Assembly: GCA_012961365.1 (NCBI GenBank) | Contig: DTZN01000249.1 | Span: 1 to 10,049, forward strand | DNA length: 10,049 nt | From: Hydrogenothermaceae bacterium | GTDB taxonomy: Bacteria > Aquificota > Aquificia > Aquificales > Hydrogenothermaceae | Direction: 5' to 3' | In this document: piece after piece, positions 1 to 7,321 of the stretch | Layout of the letters: each line of letters starts with the position of its first letter | Numbering within the stretch: position 1 is the stretch's first letter | Notes under the pieces: model-generated | Database searches by the model: none | Seen by the model: only the letters and a program-made list of their open reading frames with translations | Told to the model about the DNA's origin: nothing | Made by a program: the position numbers and the translations under genes

Positions 1-18
1 CTTCACTTCGTAAACGAC

Positions 19-61
19 CGCTTTTGTATCTCCTCACTTCAAGTGAGGAGGATTAAAAGCG
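19..61. repeat. Long interrupted inverted repeat, possible degenerate CRISPR terminal repeat
   Basis: Two perfect 10-base arms, CTCCTCACTT (30-39) and AAGTGAGGAG (41-50), flank a single C. Outside them, after a 4-by-4 mismatch, CGCTTTT (19-25) pairs with AAAAGCG (55-61). The pgpA stop codon (53-55) lies inside the right arm. No T-tract follows the hairpin on the minus strand, so it is not a standard terminator for pgpA. The palindromic core followed by GGATTAAAAG on the plus strand resembles CRISPR repeats that end in ATTGAAAC or ATTGAAAG, but only one copy is visible because the window starts here. The dyad itself is directly visible; its identity is uncertain. It could also be an end artefact. 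Confidence 0.6.
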
Positions 62-544
62 AAATTTATCATAAATGTTAAAGAATTTAACTAAAATATG
101 CATAATAATTAAAACATAAATCCCTGCAATAACGTCATCTGCCATTATTCCAAGACCAGATGGAAGTTGTTCAAATTTTTTTATAGGAGGAGGTTTAAAT
201 ATATCGTAAACTCTAAATAAAACAAATGCTATTAAAAGATGAATAGGAGTTAAAGATATACCTATCATAGAAACCAAAAAACCAGCTATCTCATCTATTA
301 CAACAAAATCAGGGTCTACTTTTTCTTCAGTATTTGAAGTATCTCCAACTACAACTGTAGAAGCCCAAAAGCCAATTAAAAAAACAGAAATTGTAATAAA
401 AATTTGAGCTAAAACTCCCTTTTCCCAGTATAAAAACATTATTGGAATAGCTATTAATGTTCCAACTGTCCCTGGTGCAAGAGGAATTTTACCTACATAA
501 AGCCCAGAAGCTAAAAAGTCTGCAATTTTTTGTTTTAAATTCAA
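53..544 (-). CDS. pgpA: Phosphatidylglycerophosphatase A (PgpA)
   Basis: PgpA removes phosphate from phosphatidylglycerophosphate to give phosphatidylglycerol at the inner membrane. With the start chosen here the protein has 163 residues, near the usual family size (about 160-170). Family landmarks are in order: APGTVGTL (24-31), IDEIAG (83-88, acidic pair D84/E85), RVYDIFKPPP (111-120) and GLGIMADD (130-137) with the metal-binding-type D136/D137. Several hydrophobic stretches (about 28-38, 45-65, 88-108, 138-154) fit a small integral membrane enzyme. I chose the TTG at 542-544 because AGGAG (552-556) sits 7 bases upstream. A longer form from the TTG at 602-604 (183 residues) has no ribosome site and adds a non-conserved leader. 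The gene is divergent from the mscS gene, and its last codons run into the hairpin at the window edge. The function is secure; the start is probable. Confidence 0.92.
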   Translation of the reverse strand: MNLKQKIADFLASGLYVGKIPLAPGTVGTLIAIPIMFLYWEKGVLAQIFITISVFLIGFWASTVVVGDTSNTEEKVDPDFVVIDEIAGFLVSMIGISLTPIHLLIAFVLFRVYDIFKPPPIKKFEQLPSGLGIMADDVIAGIYVLIIMHILVKFFNIYDKFRF

Positions 545-606
545 TAAACAACTCCTAAAAATTAATGATAAAATCATTTTAAAAGATAGAATTAAAATGT
601 GCAAAA
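545..606. promoter_or_regulatory. Divergent intergenic region between pgpA and mscS
   Basis: This 62-nt gap must hold both promoters if the two genes are transcribed separately. It is very AT-rich and contains a perfect 6-base inverted repeat, AATGAT (564-569) and ATCATT (573-578), separated by three A. No convincing -35/-10 pair stands out on either strand. The mscS start has no clear Shine-Dalgarno sequence, so its message may have a very short leader. The inverted repeat is visible; a role as operator is only a guess. Confidence 0.3.
552..556 (-). promoter_or_regulatory. Ribosome binding site deciding the pgpA start
   Basis: AGGAG on the minus strand, 7 bases before the TTG at 544. It is the only good Shine-Dalgarno sequence near the 5' end of pgpA, so it favours a 163-residue product with a TTG start over the longer reading. 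Confidence 0.7.
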
Positions 607-1710
607 ATGGAAAAGTTAAATCAGTTTCTAAATGAAATTTTTTTAGGTGTTCCTATATATAAGTGGGCATTAGCTGTAGCTATATTTTTACTGTTTTTAT
701 TTTTTAGGAAAATTTTTACTTTAGTAATAACAAAGTCATTAAAAATCATTGTTAGTAAAACAAAAACAAGAATTGATGATAAGCTTTTAGAGCTTATAGA
801 AGGTCCTTTAAAATTTTTATTTATAGTTTTTGGGATATGGGCATTTTTTGATACTATAGGCGTAGAAAATGAGCTATCTCAGCATATAATAAGAAGCTTA
901 TTTATTATAAATATATTCTGGATGTTTTTTAATGGTATTTATATCTTTAGACAAGAGATAGATAAATTTGCAGAAAAATTTGGGAAAGAATTGTCCCGAG
1001 AAGTTGCAAGTTTTATAAATAAATCTTTAAAAGCCTTTATAATTGTTCTTGGAACTGTTGCTATTTTACAAGAATGGGGTATTAATGTAAGTGCTTTACT
1101 TGCATCTATGGGACTTGGAGGACTTGCATTTGCTTTAGCAGCTAAAGATACAGCAGCGAATTTATTTGGAGGTCTTTCTATTCTTGCAGATAAAACTTTT
1201 AAAATTGGAGATTGGGTTTTAATAGATAACAAAATAGAAGGTATTGTTGAGGATATAGGAATAAGAACAACTAAAATTAGGACTTTTGAAAAATCACTTA
1301 TTACTGTTCCAAATAGTGTTATATCTAATTCTCCTGTAGAAAATTTTTCCAGAAGAGACAATAGAAGAATAAAACTTCTTATAGGTATAACCTATGATAC
1401 TCCACAGGAAAAGATTAAAAAAATAGTTCAGGAAATAAAAGATATGCTTTTAAAGCATCCTCATATAGATAAAAATTTGACACTACTTGTTAATTTTTAC
1501 GAGTTTGCTGATAGTTCTCTAAATATATTTGTTTATTGCTATTCTGATACTTCAGACTGGGCCAAGTGGCTAGATATAAAAGAAGACGTTCAGTTTAAGA
1601 TAATGGAAATAGTAGAAAAAAATGGTTCAGCTTTTGCATTTCCAAGTCAATCTATTTATGTAGAAAAAATTCCAGAAGAATTACAGGAAAAATTATCTAA
1701 ATCTAAATAA
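607..1710 (+). CDS. MscS-family small-conductance mechanosensitive channel
   Basis: A membrane channel that opens under tension to release solutes during hypo-osmotic shock. The protein has 367 residues, longer than E. coli MscS (about 286) because of extra N-terminal membrane segments. Hydrophobic helices are at about 18-34, 67-84, 92-113 and 140-158. The pore-lining TM3 follows (about 160-190), rich in Gly and Ala: ALLASMGLGGLAFALAAKD, then AANLFGGL. The beta domain follows (about 195-247: FKIGDWV, then IRTTKIRTFEKSLITVPNS). A cytoplasmic alpha/beta domain ends near 350 with QSIYVE. All landmarks of the family are intact. The ATG at 607 lacks an evident Shine-Dalgarno sequence, and a stop codon at 580-582 excludes an upstream in-frame start. 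It is convergent with trpB (27-nt gap). The extra helices place it with the larger YbiO/YnaI-like members, but which subgroup is uncertain. Confidence 0.93.
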   Translation: MEKLNQFLNEIFLGVPIYKWALAVAIFLLFLFFRKIFTLVITKSLKIIVSKTKTRIDDKLLELIEGPLKFLFIVFGIWAFFDTIGVENELSQHIIRSLFIINIFWMFFNGIYIFRQEIDKFAEKFGKELSREVASFINKSLKAFIIVLGTVAILQEWGINVSALLASMGLGGLAFALAAKDTAANLFGGLSILADKTFKIGDWVLIDNKIEGIVEDIGIRTTKIRTFEKSLITVPNSVISNSPVENFSRRDNRRIKLLIGITYDTPQEKIKKIVQEIKDMLLKHPHIDKNLTLLVNFYEFADSSLNIFVYCYSDTSDWAKWLDIKEDVQFKIMEIVEKNGSAFAFPSQSIYVEKIPEELQEKLSKSK

Positions 1711-1737
1711 AAATAATAAGCAAAAATACTTATAAGT

Positions 1738-2994
1738 TTATAGTTTGTAATTGGTTTTTATCTTATCCATAATTTTTTCGTAAATATCAGGATTTGTATC
1801 AAAGAAATTTTTTACCTGCTCAACGTCTTTGTCTCCACGGCCAGACAGATTAATTACAACTATTTTGTCCTTATCTAAATTTTTAGCAATCTCAACTCCT
1901 TTTATTACTGCATGGGAACTTTCTAGTGCAGGGATTATTCCTTCTGTTTGGGATAACAAAACAAAACCTTCTAGAGCTTCTTCATCAGTAGCAGTTATAT
2001 ATTTTGCCCGACCTATATCTTTTAAATGAGCATGTTCCGGACCTACTCCTGGATAATCTAATCCAGCAGAAATAGAATGGGTTTCTTCTATTTGTCCCCA
2101 CTCATTTTGTATAAAATAAGATTTCATACCATGAAGTATTCCAATTCTACCACCATTTATACTTGCTGCGTGCATACCTGTCTCTAATCCATATCCTTCT
2201 GCTTCAACTCCTATAAGTTGAACAGTATCATCTTCTATAAATGGATAAAACATTCCTATTGCATTACTTCCACCACCAACACAAGCAACAACTACATCAG
2301 GAAGTCTCCCTTCTATTTCTAAAATTTGCTCTTTTGTTTCTTTACCAATGACAGATTGAAAATCTCTAACAATAACAGGAAATGGATGAGGCCCAAGTGC
2401 TGAACCAATTACATAATGTGTAGTTCTTACGTTAGTTACCCAGTCTCTTAGTGCTTCGTTGACAGCATCTTTAAGAGTTCTGCTTCCAGATTTTACTACC
2501 TTAACTTCTGCTCCAAGAAGTTTCATCCTAAATACATTTAATGCTTGTCTTTCTGCATCAACTTCACCCATATAAACTACACACTCAAGCCCAAATAAAG
2601 ATGCTGCTGTAGCAGTTGAAACACCGTGTTGTCCTGCACCTGTTTCTGCAATTATCCTTTTTTTACCAATTTTTTTTGTTAGCAAAACTTGCCCTAAGGT
2701 ATTGTTTATTTTATGTGCTCCTGTATGCAGTAAATCTTCCCTTTTTAAATATATTTTTGCTCCACCAACTGCTTTTGTTAGCCTATGGGCAAAATATAGT
2801 ATTGTTGGTCTTCCTGCATATTCTTGAAGATAATATATAAATTCCCTTTGAAAGTCCCCATCATTTTTTATTTTTTCATATTCTTCTTCTAGTTCTTCAA
2901 GTGCCGGGATTAAAGTTTCTGGTAAAAATTTTCCACCAAAATATCCAAAATATCCTTTTTTGTCTGGGTATTTATATTTAGTTTCCATTTTCAT
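1738..2994 (-). CDS. trpB: Tryptophan synthase beta chain (TrpB)
   Basis: PLP enzyme that condenses indole with L-serine to give L-tryptophan, normally with TrpA; cytoplasmic. From the preferred start it has 418 residues. Signatures (this numbering): [15 protein letters not shown] near the N terminus, the PLP-lysine motif HTGAHKINN with K95, ETGAGQHG with catalytic-type E117, the phosphate-binding loop GGGSNA (240-245), and SGRGDKD near the C terminus. It matches the standard TrpB1 type rather than the long TrpB2 type. Two starts are possible. An ATG at 3016-3018 overlaps the stop of the PBP gene (TAATG). The ATG at 2992-2994 has AGGAG 8 bases upstream and yields [11 protein letters not shown] prefer the latter; the former would add eight residues. 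It is last in a cell-wall operon, with no trpA or other trp gene visible. No TRAP site or trp leader is visible. Confidence 0.97.
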   Translation of the reverse strand: MKMETKYKYPDKKGYFGYFGGKFLPETLIPALEELEEEYEKIKNDGDFQREFIYYLQEYAGRPTILYFAHRLTKAVGGAKIYLKREDLLHTGAHKINNTLGQVLLTKKIGKKRIIAETGAGQHGVSTATAASLFGLECVVYMGEVDAERQALNVFRMKLLGAEVKVVKSGSRTLKDAVNEALRDWVTNVRTTHYVIGSALGPHPFPVIVRDFQSVIGKETKEQILEIEGRLPDVVVACVGGGSNAIGMFYPFIEDDTVQLIGVEAEGYGLETGMHAASINGGRIGILHGMKSYFIQNEWGQIEETHSISAGLDYPGVGPEHAHLKDIGRAKYITATDEEALEGFVLLSQTEGIIPALESSHAVIKGVEIAKNLDKDKIVVINLSGRGDKDVEQVKNFFDTNPDIYEKIMDKIKTNYKL

Positions 2995-3002
2995 ACTGTA
3001 TT

Positions 3003-3007
3003 CTCCT
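3003..3007 (-). promoter_or_regulatory. Ribosome binding site deciding the trpB start
   Basis: AGGAG on the minus strand, 8 bases before the ATG at 2994. It lies downstream of the alternative ATG at 3018, so it supports initiation at 2994, although the TAATG junction with the preceding gene could also permit coupled initiation. Confidence 0.65.
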
Positions 3008-3017
3008 ATAGGAAACA

Positions 3018-5408
3018 TTAATTTTCTTCAGAATTTACTTGTATATCAAATATAAAATCATCTGGTAATGTATTATTATTATCTTCTATATCTACTTTAT
3101 TTTCTAGTTTTTTGTTTTTATTTGTTTTTTCATATAACCATTCTTCAAAATACAAGTGTTCTAGGTTTGGAATGGTGTATTTATCTAAAATTTCTCTTAA
3201 TCTAGGGATAGGAAATATATATTTTCCTTCACATGAAACTTCTGGCTGAGTTCCTATTATAAATAATAAATCTTTACCTTTGCAGTTTTCAGTAGCTAAA
3301 GTAAGAGTATCCATATTTATAGGATAGTATTCAACCCCTTTTGGGTTCTCAAACTGCCCAACATTTTCAACAACTCCGTAATATGAAGCGATAAAATCTA
3401 TCCATATAGGAAGTGCAACTCTTGAACCAGTAGCTTTCCATCCTATTTTCTTTTTATAGTCGTATCCTACCCAAACTACTGTGGTAATATCTGGAGAAAA
3501 ACCAGCAAACCAAGCATCTGTGTAGTTATTTGTTGTTCCAGTTTTTCCAGCTAGAGGAAGTTCTAAAACCTTTGCTTTTCTTCCAGTTCCTTCTTGTATT
3601 ACTCCTTCTAATATATCTCTTAAAACTGCTATTTCTTTTTGAGATACAACTTGTTTACAAAAAGGTTCATTTTTATAAACAACTTTACCTTTAGAATTTA
3701 TAATTTTTTTTATAAAAAACGGTTCACATTTCTTACCTAGATTTGCAAATGTGGCATAAACAGTTGCAAGTTCCAGAGGAGATACTTCAGCACTACCAAG
3801 GACTAATGATTTTACTTTTGGTAAATAGGTTTTTATTCCTAAACTATAAGCTAACTTTATAACTGGGTCTTCTCCTATCTGGTTAAAAAGCCATACAGAA
3901 GCAACATTTAAACTATGGACAAGTGCATATCTTAAACTAACATCTCCATAAAACTTATTTTCGTAGTTTTCAGGTATCCATTCCTCAAAATTTTCTGGGT
4001 CCCAAAATGAAATAGGTTCATCTTTTAATATAGATACTTGAGTGTATCCCTCTTGTAAAGCTTTTAAATAAACTATTGGTTTAAACGCAGAACCAACTTG
4101 CCTTTTTCCTTGTGTTGCTCTATTAAACTTGCTTTTTTTTATATCGTATCCACCAACTAGAGCTTTTATTTCTCCTGTTTTATGGTCTATAGCAACAAGC
4201 GCAGTTTCTATATATGGCACAAATTCAAATTTTCCACCACCTACATATCTAACATATACAGGTTGTCCTTTTTTAAAATACCTTTTGGCTTTTGGATAAA
4301 TAAATTCTCCTTCTAAAGTTCTAATTAAAAATTTAACCTTATTTTTCTTTATATTAGAAACCAAGGCTATGTATATATTAGATGGTTTTAATCTTATACT
4401 TCTTTTTTGACTTTTATAAGCTTTTAGTAAATTTTCCTTTTCTAGATTTGTTAAAGGTCTTATACCAAATACTTTTTGTAAATTTTCGAGTTTATCTTTC
4501 ACTATTTCAGTTGCATTTTGTTGAATATCTTTATCAAAGGTTGTATATATTTTATATCCCCCTTTATATAAATTTTCATATCCGTAGTATTTTACAAACC
4601 ATCTTCTAACTGCTTCTGTTGCATAATCAGAAATTCTTTCATTATTCTTATATTCTGTAAGTTCTATACCTTCCATCTTACAATTTATAGCTTCCTCGTT
4701 AGATATATATCCTTCTTCAACCATTCTTGATAGAACTATATCTCTTCTTTCTGTAGCTTCTTCTATATTTTTAAATGGGTCATATTTGCTTGGAGCTTTT
4801 GGTAATCCTGCTAAAACTGCTGCTTCACAAATATTTAGCTCCCACACATGTTTCCCAAAATAAACTTGTGAAGCTGCTTCAACTCCATAGGCTCCATGTC
4901 CAAGATATATTTGGTTAAGATACATCTCTAAAATTTTATCTTTTGAATATCTTCTATTTAATTTTATTGCAAGGATAAGTTCCTTAAATTTCCTACTAAA
5001 AGACCTTTCTGAAGATAAAAACAAGTTTTTAACTAATTGTTGGGATATTGTACTTCCACCTTCTACAATATGACCTGCTTTTATATTATTTATAAATGCC
5101 CGCAGTATCCCTTCAAAATCAATTCCTATGTTTGTATAAAATGACTTATCTTCTGTTGCTATAAAAGCATTTTTTACAAAATCAGGTATTTTTTCAATTG
5201 GAACAAACTGCCTTTTCTGGACAAAAAATTCCGTTAATAACCTTCCTTTACAGTCATAAACTTTAGTAGTTTGAGCAGGTTGCCAGTTTTCTAGTAAAGA
5301 TATATCTGGAAGATTGTTTAAAGTATGCAATGTATAGCCAAATAAAACAATAATACCAAAAAGTAGTAAGCTTAAAAGAAAAATCCTTATATATCCTACT
5401 AGTATCAC
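3018..5408 (-). CDS. mrcA: Bifunctional class A penicillin-binding protein (PBP1A type)
   Basis: It polymerises lipid II into glycan strands and crosslinks them by transpeptidation; anchored in the inner membrane with periplasmic domains. 796 residues: membrane anchor at about 4-26; GT51 glycosyltransferase at about 45-235 with the catalytic Glu region ATEDKSFY (E86), [12 protein letters not shown] (117-128), [13 protein letters not shown] (158-170) and [13 protein letters not shown] small OB-like insert follows (about 330-395). The transpeptidase domain has SxxK S440-A-F-K443, SxN S499-L-N501 and K622-T-G-T. All catalytic motifs are present. The C-terminal tail after about 760 is charged and Asn-rich. 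The start is GTG, which shares GTGA with the stop of the upstream deacetylase gene (4-nt overlap). An AAGGAG overlaps the GTG itself, so initiation may depend on translational coupling. It is third in the operon, before trpB. The function is certain; the symbol is the usual name for PBP1A. Confidence 0.96.
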   Translation of the reverse strand: MILVGYIRIFLLSLLLFGIIVLFGYTLHTLNNLPDISLLENWQPAQTTKVYDCKGRLLTEFFVQKRQFVPIEKIPDFVKNAFIATEDKSFYTNIGIDFEGILRAFINNIKAGHIVEGGSTISQQLVKNLFLSSERSFSRKFKELILAIKLNRRYSKDKILEMYLNQIYLGHGAYGVEAASQVYFGKHVWELNICEAAVLAGLPKAPSKYDPFKNIEEATERRDIVLSRMVEEGYISNEEAINCKMEGIELTEYKNNERISDYATEAVRRWFVKYYGYENLYKGGYKIYTTFDKDIQQNATEIVKDKLENLQKVFGIRPLTNLEKENLLKAYKSQKRSIRLKPSNIYIALVSNIKKNKVKFLIRTLEGEFIYPKAKRYFKKGQPVYVRYVGGGKFEFVPYIETALVAIDHKTGEIKALVGGYDIKKSKFNRATQGKRQVGSAFKPIVYLKALQEGYTQVSILKDEPISFWDPENFEEWIPENYENKFYGDVSLRYALVHSLNVASVWLFNQIGEDPVIKLAYSLGIKTYLPKVKSLVLGSAEVSPLELATVYATFANLGKKCEPFFIKKIINSKGKVVYKNEPFCKQVVSQKEIAVLRDILEGVIQEGTGRKAKVLELPLAGKTGTTNNYTDAWFAGFSPDITTVVWVGYDYKKKIGWKATGSRVALPIWIDFIASYYGVVENVGQFENPKGVEYYPINMDTLTLATENCKGKDLLFIIGTQPEVSCEGKYIFPIPRLREILDKYTIPNLEHLYFEEWLYEKTNKNKKLENKVDIEDNNNTLPDDFIFDIQVNSEEN

Positions 5409-6442
5409 TCCTTAACTATCATATAAAAGTATGTAGCCCATTTTTTTGTTTGTTTATTAAAACAGCTAAAGCCAATTCTATTTTTTTGTCTGTTTATTTT
5501 TATTTTATCTTTAACAAGTAAAATATTCTCTTTTTTTTCTAGTTTTAACCACCCTTTTTCTGAAATATAAACACCACAAGAAATATAATTTTGCCAATTT
5601 TTTATTTTTGCAAATATATTGATATTATCAGTATTTATTAGCCCAAATTTTGGTCTATATTCAACTACTGGTAGTTGTTCGTAATTTAGTATTTTCTTGA
5701 AATGTTTTAAACTTCCCCAGTGTCCTACAACAGGTTGTCTTTGCATTGCAAAAATATTTGAATATATACCTGCACTTGATGGGTCTTGTGTAAAACCTGC
5801 TTCATATCCTAGTTCTTTTAAAATTTTCACTACTAAATTATTATAATCTCCATATGGATAGGCGTAAAACTTAGGCTTAAATCCCAGTAGTTTTATAAAT
5901 TTTCTTTCTGCTTTTAATGTATCTTCTTTGAATTTTTTCTCAAATTCTGTAGGGTTTTTTATAATTGCAAAATGCCCGTGAGAATAAGAGTGGTTTCCAA
6001 ATTCTACCTTTCCATAAGATTTAAGCTTGTTCAATTGTTTTTTTGTTAAAAAATCTGGATATCTATCTATTGCTTCCATATATAAAAACACAGTAAATGG
6101 GTAGTTATACTTTTTTAGGACTTTAAAAGCTTTCATGGTAGATTTATAACCATCGTCTATAGTAATAGATACCGTTTTTGGAGGAAAATACCCTTTTTTA
6201 TAATATTCAATAAATTTTGATAAAGAAACCACATTGAAATTATTCTCTTTTAAATATTTCATTTGTGCTTCAAAATCTTTCAAAGGTATAGATGTAGAAG
6301 GAGTTTTAGGTTCATCAAATTTGTGATATATCAAAATTATTCCGTATTCATATGCTTTAGTTGACGAAAAAAGGATTAAGTTTGCAAGTATCAAACCTTT
6401 TAAGGTTATTATCCTTAATAACTCTTTTAATTCTTTTAACAT
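5405..6442 (-). CDS. Secreted CE4 polysaccharide deacetylase (NodB domain)
   Basis: Predicted metal-dependent de-N-acetylase of an extracytoplasmic glycan. 345 residues. The N terminus has the look of a Sec signal: basic and amphipathic residues 1-15, a hydrophobic run at about 16-26, and a possible cleavage after SSTKA (30). The NodB domain spans about 34-245, with ILIYHKF (36-42), the metal/catalytic motif TIDDGY (94-99, D96/D97), zinc motif HSYSH (151-155) and YAYPYGDY (193-200). The C-terminal 90 residues are of unrecognised type, with two cysteines (C289, C327), and look beta-rich. The ATG at 6442 has AAGGGA 5 bases upstream and lies 86 nt inside the preceding glucosaminidase gene; later starts would destroy the signal peptide. 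It overlaps the PBP gene by 4 nt. The substrate is unknown: peptidoglycan GlcNAc/MurNAc is suggested by the neighbours, while a poly-GlcNAc (PgaB/IcaB-like) substrate is an alternative. Confidence 0.88.
   Translation of the reverse strand: MLKELKELLRIITLKGLILANLILFSSTKAYEYGIILIYHKFDEPKTPSTSIPLKDFEAQMKYLKENNFNVVSLSKFIEYYKKGYFPPKTVSITIDDGYKSTMKAFKVLKKYNYPFTVFLYMEAIDRYPDFLTKKQLNKLKSYGKVEFGNHSYSHGHFAIIKNPTEFEKKFKEDTLKAERKFIKLLGFKPKFYAYPYGDYNNLVVKILKELGYEAGFTQDPSSAGIYSNIFAMQRQPVVGHWGSLKHFKKILNYEQLPVVEYRPKFGLINTDNINIFAKIKNWQNYISCGVYISEKGWLKLEKKENILLVKDKIKINRQKNRIGFSCFNKQTKKWATYFYMIVKE
5441..5498. repeat. Short direct repeat pair, 40-nt spacing
   Basis: An 18-base T-rich unit, TTTTTTTGTTTGTTTATT (5441-5458), recurs at 5481-5498 with one difference (17 of 18). 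The spacing of 40 is not a multiple of three, so the two copies are read in different frames within the deacetylase C terminus (NKQTKK versus INRQKN). It could be simple low-complexity sequence. Confidence 0.4.
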
Positions 6443-7256
6443 ACCTGTCCCTTAAAATAGAGTATTTATCAAGGTAATTTGAAAGTTTCAAAGGATCATC
6501 TGTTTTTAATCTAACTAATCTAAACTTAGAATAAGCCCAGCTAACATTTATACTATAATAATAATCATTTACAGATTGCAATATATCTTTATAAACCTTC
6601 AGATACGCATTGCTATTTTTTGCTTTAATATTAATAGATTGATTTTTGTTAAAAGTCCAGACACCAAAAACATTATTTGCCAAAACAAAAAATCTAGAAG
6701 TTCCCCAACCGCTTTCTATGGCAGCCTGAGCAATTACTAAACTGGGAGGATGTGTATTTACTTTGGTTAAAAGTTCTTTTAAAGAATTTGCTTTGTATTT
6801 AGCAAGGATATTTTCTAAAAATCTTTCTTCATCTTCACTTAAAGGCTTATTTGAATGTAATTTTTTACTTATCTTTAATAGCTTTTCTCTTGTTTTTTGT
6901 ATTTGAAAATTTTTAATTAAGATAGAAGGAAGTATTATATCTATGAATTTTTTCTTTCTTTGTTCTACAGGTAAAGGTTTTAATGATATAACTTTTGTGT
7001 ATACTACAGGTATAACAGAATTACAATCAATAGGAATTATATCTTCAAATGTATTTATTCTTTTTCTTATTATAATTATTTTTTCTAGAGATTTTGATCG
7101 TTTTTCTGTATATGATAAGTTTAAAATTTCAGATTTAAATTGAGGTAAAAAAAATGGAGCAACAATTACATATATACTAACGCCCACAATAGCAACAATT
7201 AATATTATCTCTCCTATTTTTAAACTTTTAAAAAAATTTTTAAACCAACACTCCAT
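6357..7256 (-). CDS. Membrane-anchored Bax-like N-acetylglucosaminidase
   Basis: Predicted peptidoglycan hydrolase of the glucosaminidase family (E. coli Bax / FlgJ C-terminal type). 299 residues. One N-terminal transmembrane helix at about 14-35 leaves the rest outside the cytoplasm. Residues 40-165 are basic, helical and without a motif I recognise. The glucosaminidase domain starts at about 168, with SLVIAQAAIESGWGTSRF (172-189) carrying the catalytic-type Glu E181, followed by NNVFGVW (194-200) and a Bax-like C-terminal helix ending near VKRIKRVIKDNN. The last 27 codons overlap the deacetylase gene out of frame. The ATG at 7256 has no clear Shine-Dalgarno sequence, and no better start is visible. 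It is the first gene of the minus-strand cell-wall operon, divergent from murC. The family call is good; the exact bond cleaved and any flagellar role are not shown. Confidence 0.85.
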   Translation of the reverse strand: MECWFKNFFKSLKIGEIILIVAIVGVSIYVIVAPFFLPQFKSEILNLSYTEKRSKSLEKIIIIRKRINTFEDIIPIDCNSVIPVVYTKVISLKPLPVEQRKKKFIDIILPSILIKNFQIQKTREKLLKISKKLHSNKPLSEDEERFLENILAKYKANSLKELLTKVNTHPPSLVIAQAAIESGWGTSRFFVLANNVFGVWTFNKNQSINIKAKNSNAYLKVYKDILQSVNDYYYSINVSWAYSKFRLVRLKTDDPLKLSNYLDKYSILRDRYVKRIKRVIKDNNLKRFDTCKLNPFFVN

Positions 7257-7321
7257 TTTAATATTGTAATATATATAATTACCTATTTAAAAATGATAAT
7301 AGTCAAATATTAGGAGAAAAA
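7257..7321. promoter_or_regulatory. Divergent promoter region between the cell-wall operon and murC
   Basis: A 65-nt, very AT-rich gap between two divergent starts. A perfect TATAAT lies at 7274-7279 on the plus strand, placed to give a short murC leader, but no good -35 is found at the usual spacing. On the minus strand TATATT-like hexamers in the same AT run could serve the glucosaminidase operon. The murC Shine-Dalgarno AGGAG is at 7312-7316, 5 bases before its ATG. The promoter assignment is tentative; the ribosome site is clear. Confidence 0.4.

Noticed and set aside
1-40. A second repeat copy, since CTTCACTTC (1-9) resembles CCTCACTTC (32-40)
   Set aside because: Only 8 of 9 bases match, similarity does not extend, and the 31-base offset does not fit a repeat-spacer array.
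545-604. Longer pgpA beginning at the TTG at 602-604 (183 residues)
   Set aside because: It has no Shine-Dalgarno sequence, adds a non-conserved hydrophobic leader and would fill the divergent promoter gap; the TTG at 544 has a well-placed AGGAG.
597-635. 12-codon reading frame from the ATG at 597 overlapping the mscS start
   Set aside because: No ribosome site and no recognisable peptide; too short to support as a leader peptide.
939-1361. Long minus-strand open frame inside mscS, and similar antisense frames inside trpB, the PBP and aclA
   Set aside because: They are antisense shadows of well-supported genes, without family motifs or ribosome sites.
1711-1737. Possible terminator between mscS and trpB, including the palindrome ACTTATAAGT (1728-1737)
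   Set aside because: All A/T-dominated, with stems of only 5 weak pairs, no GC core and no clear T-run on either strand, so a terminator is not supported.
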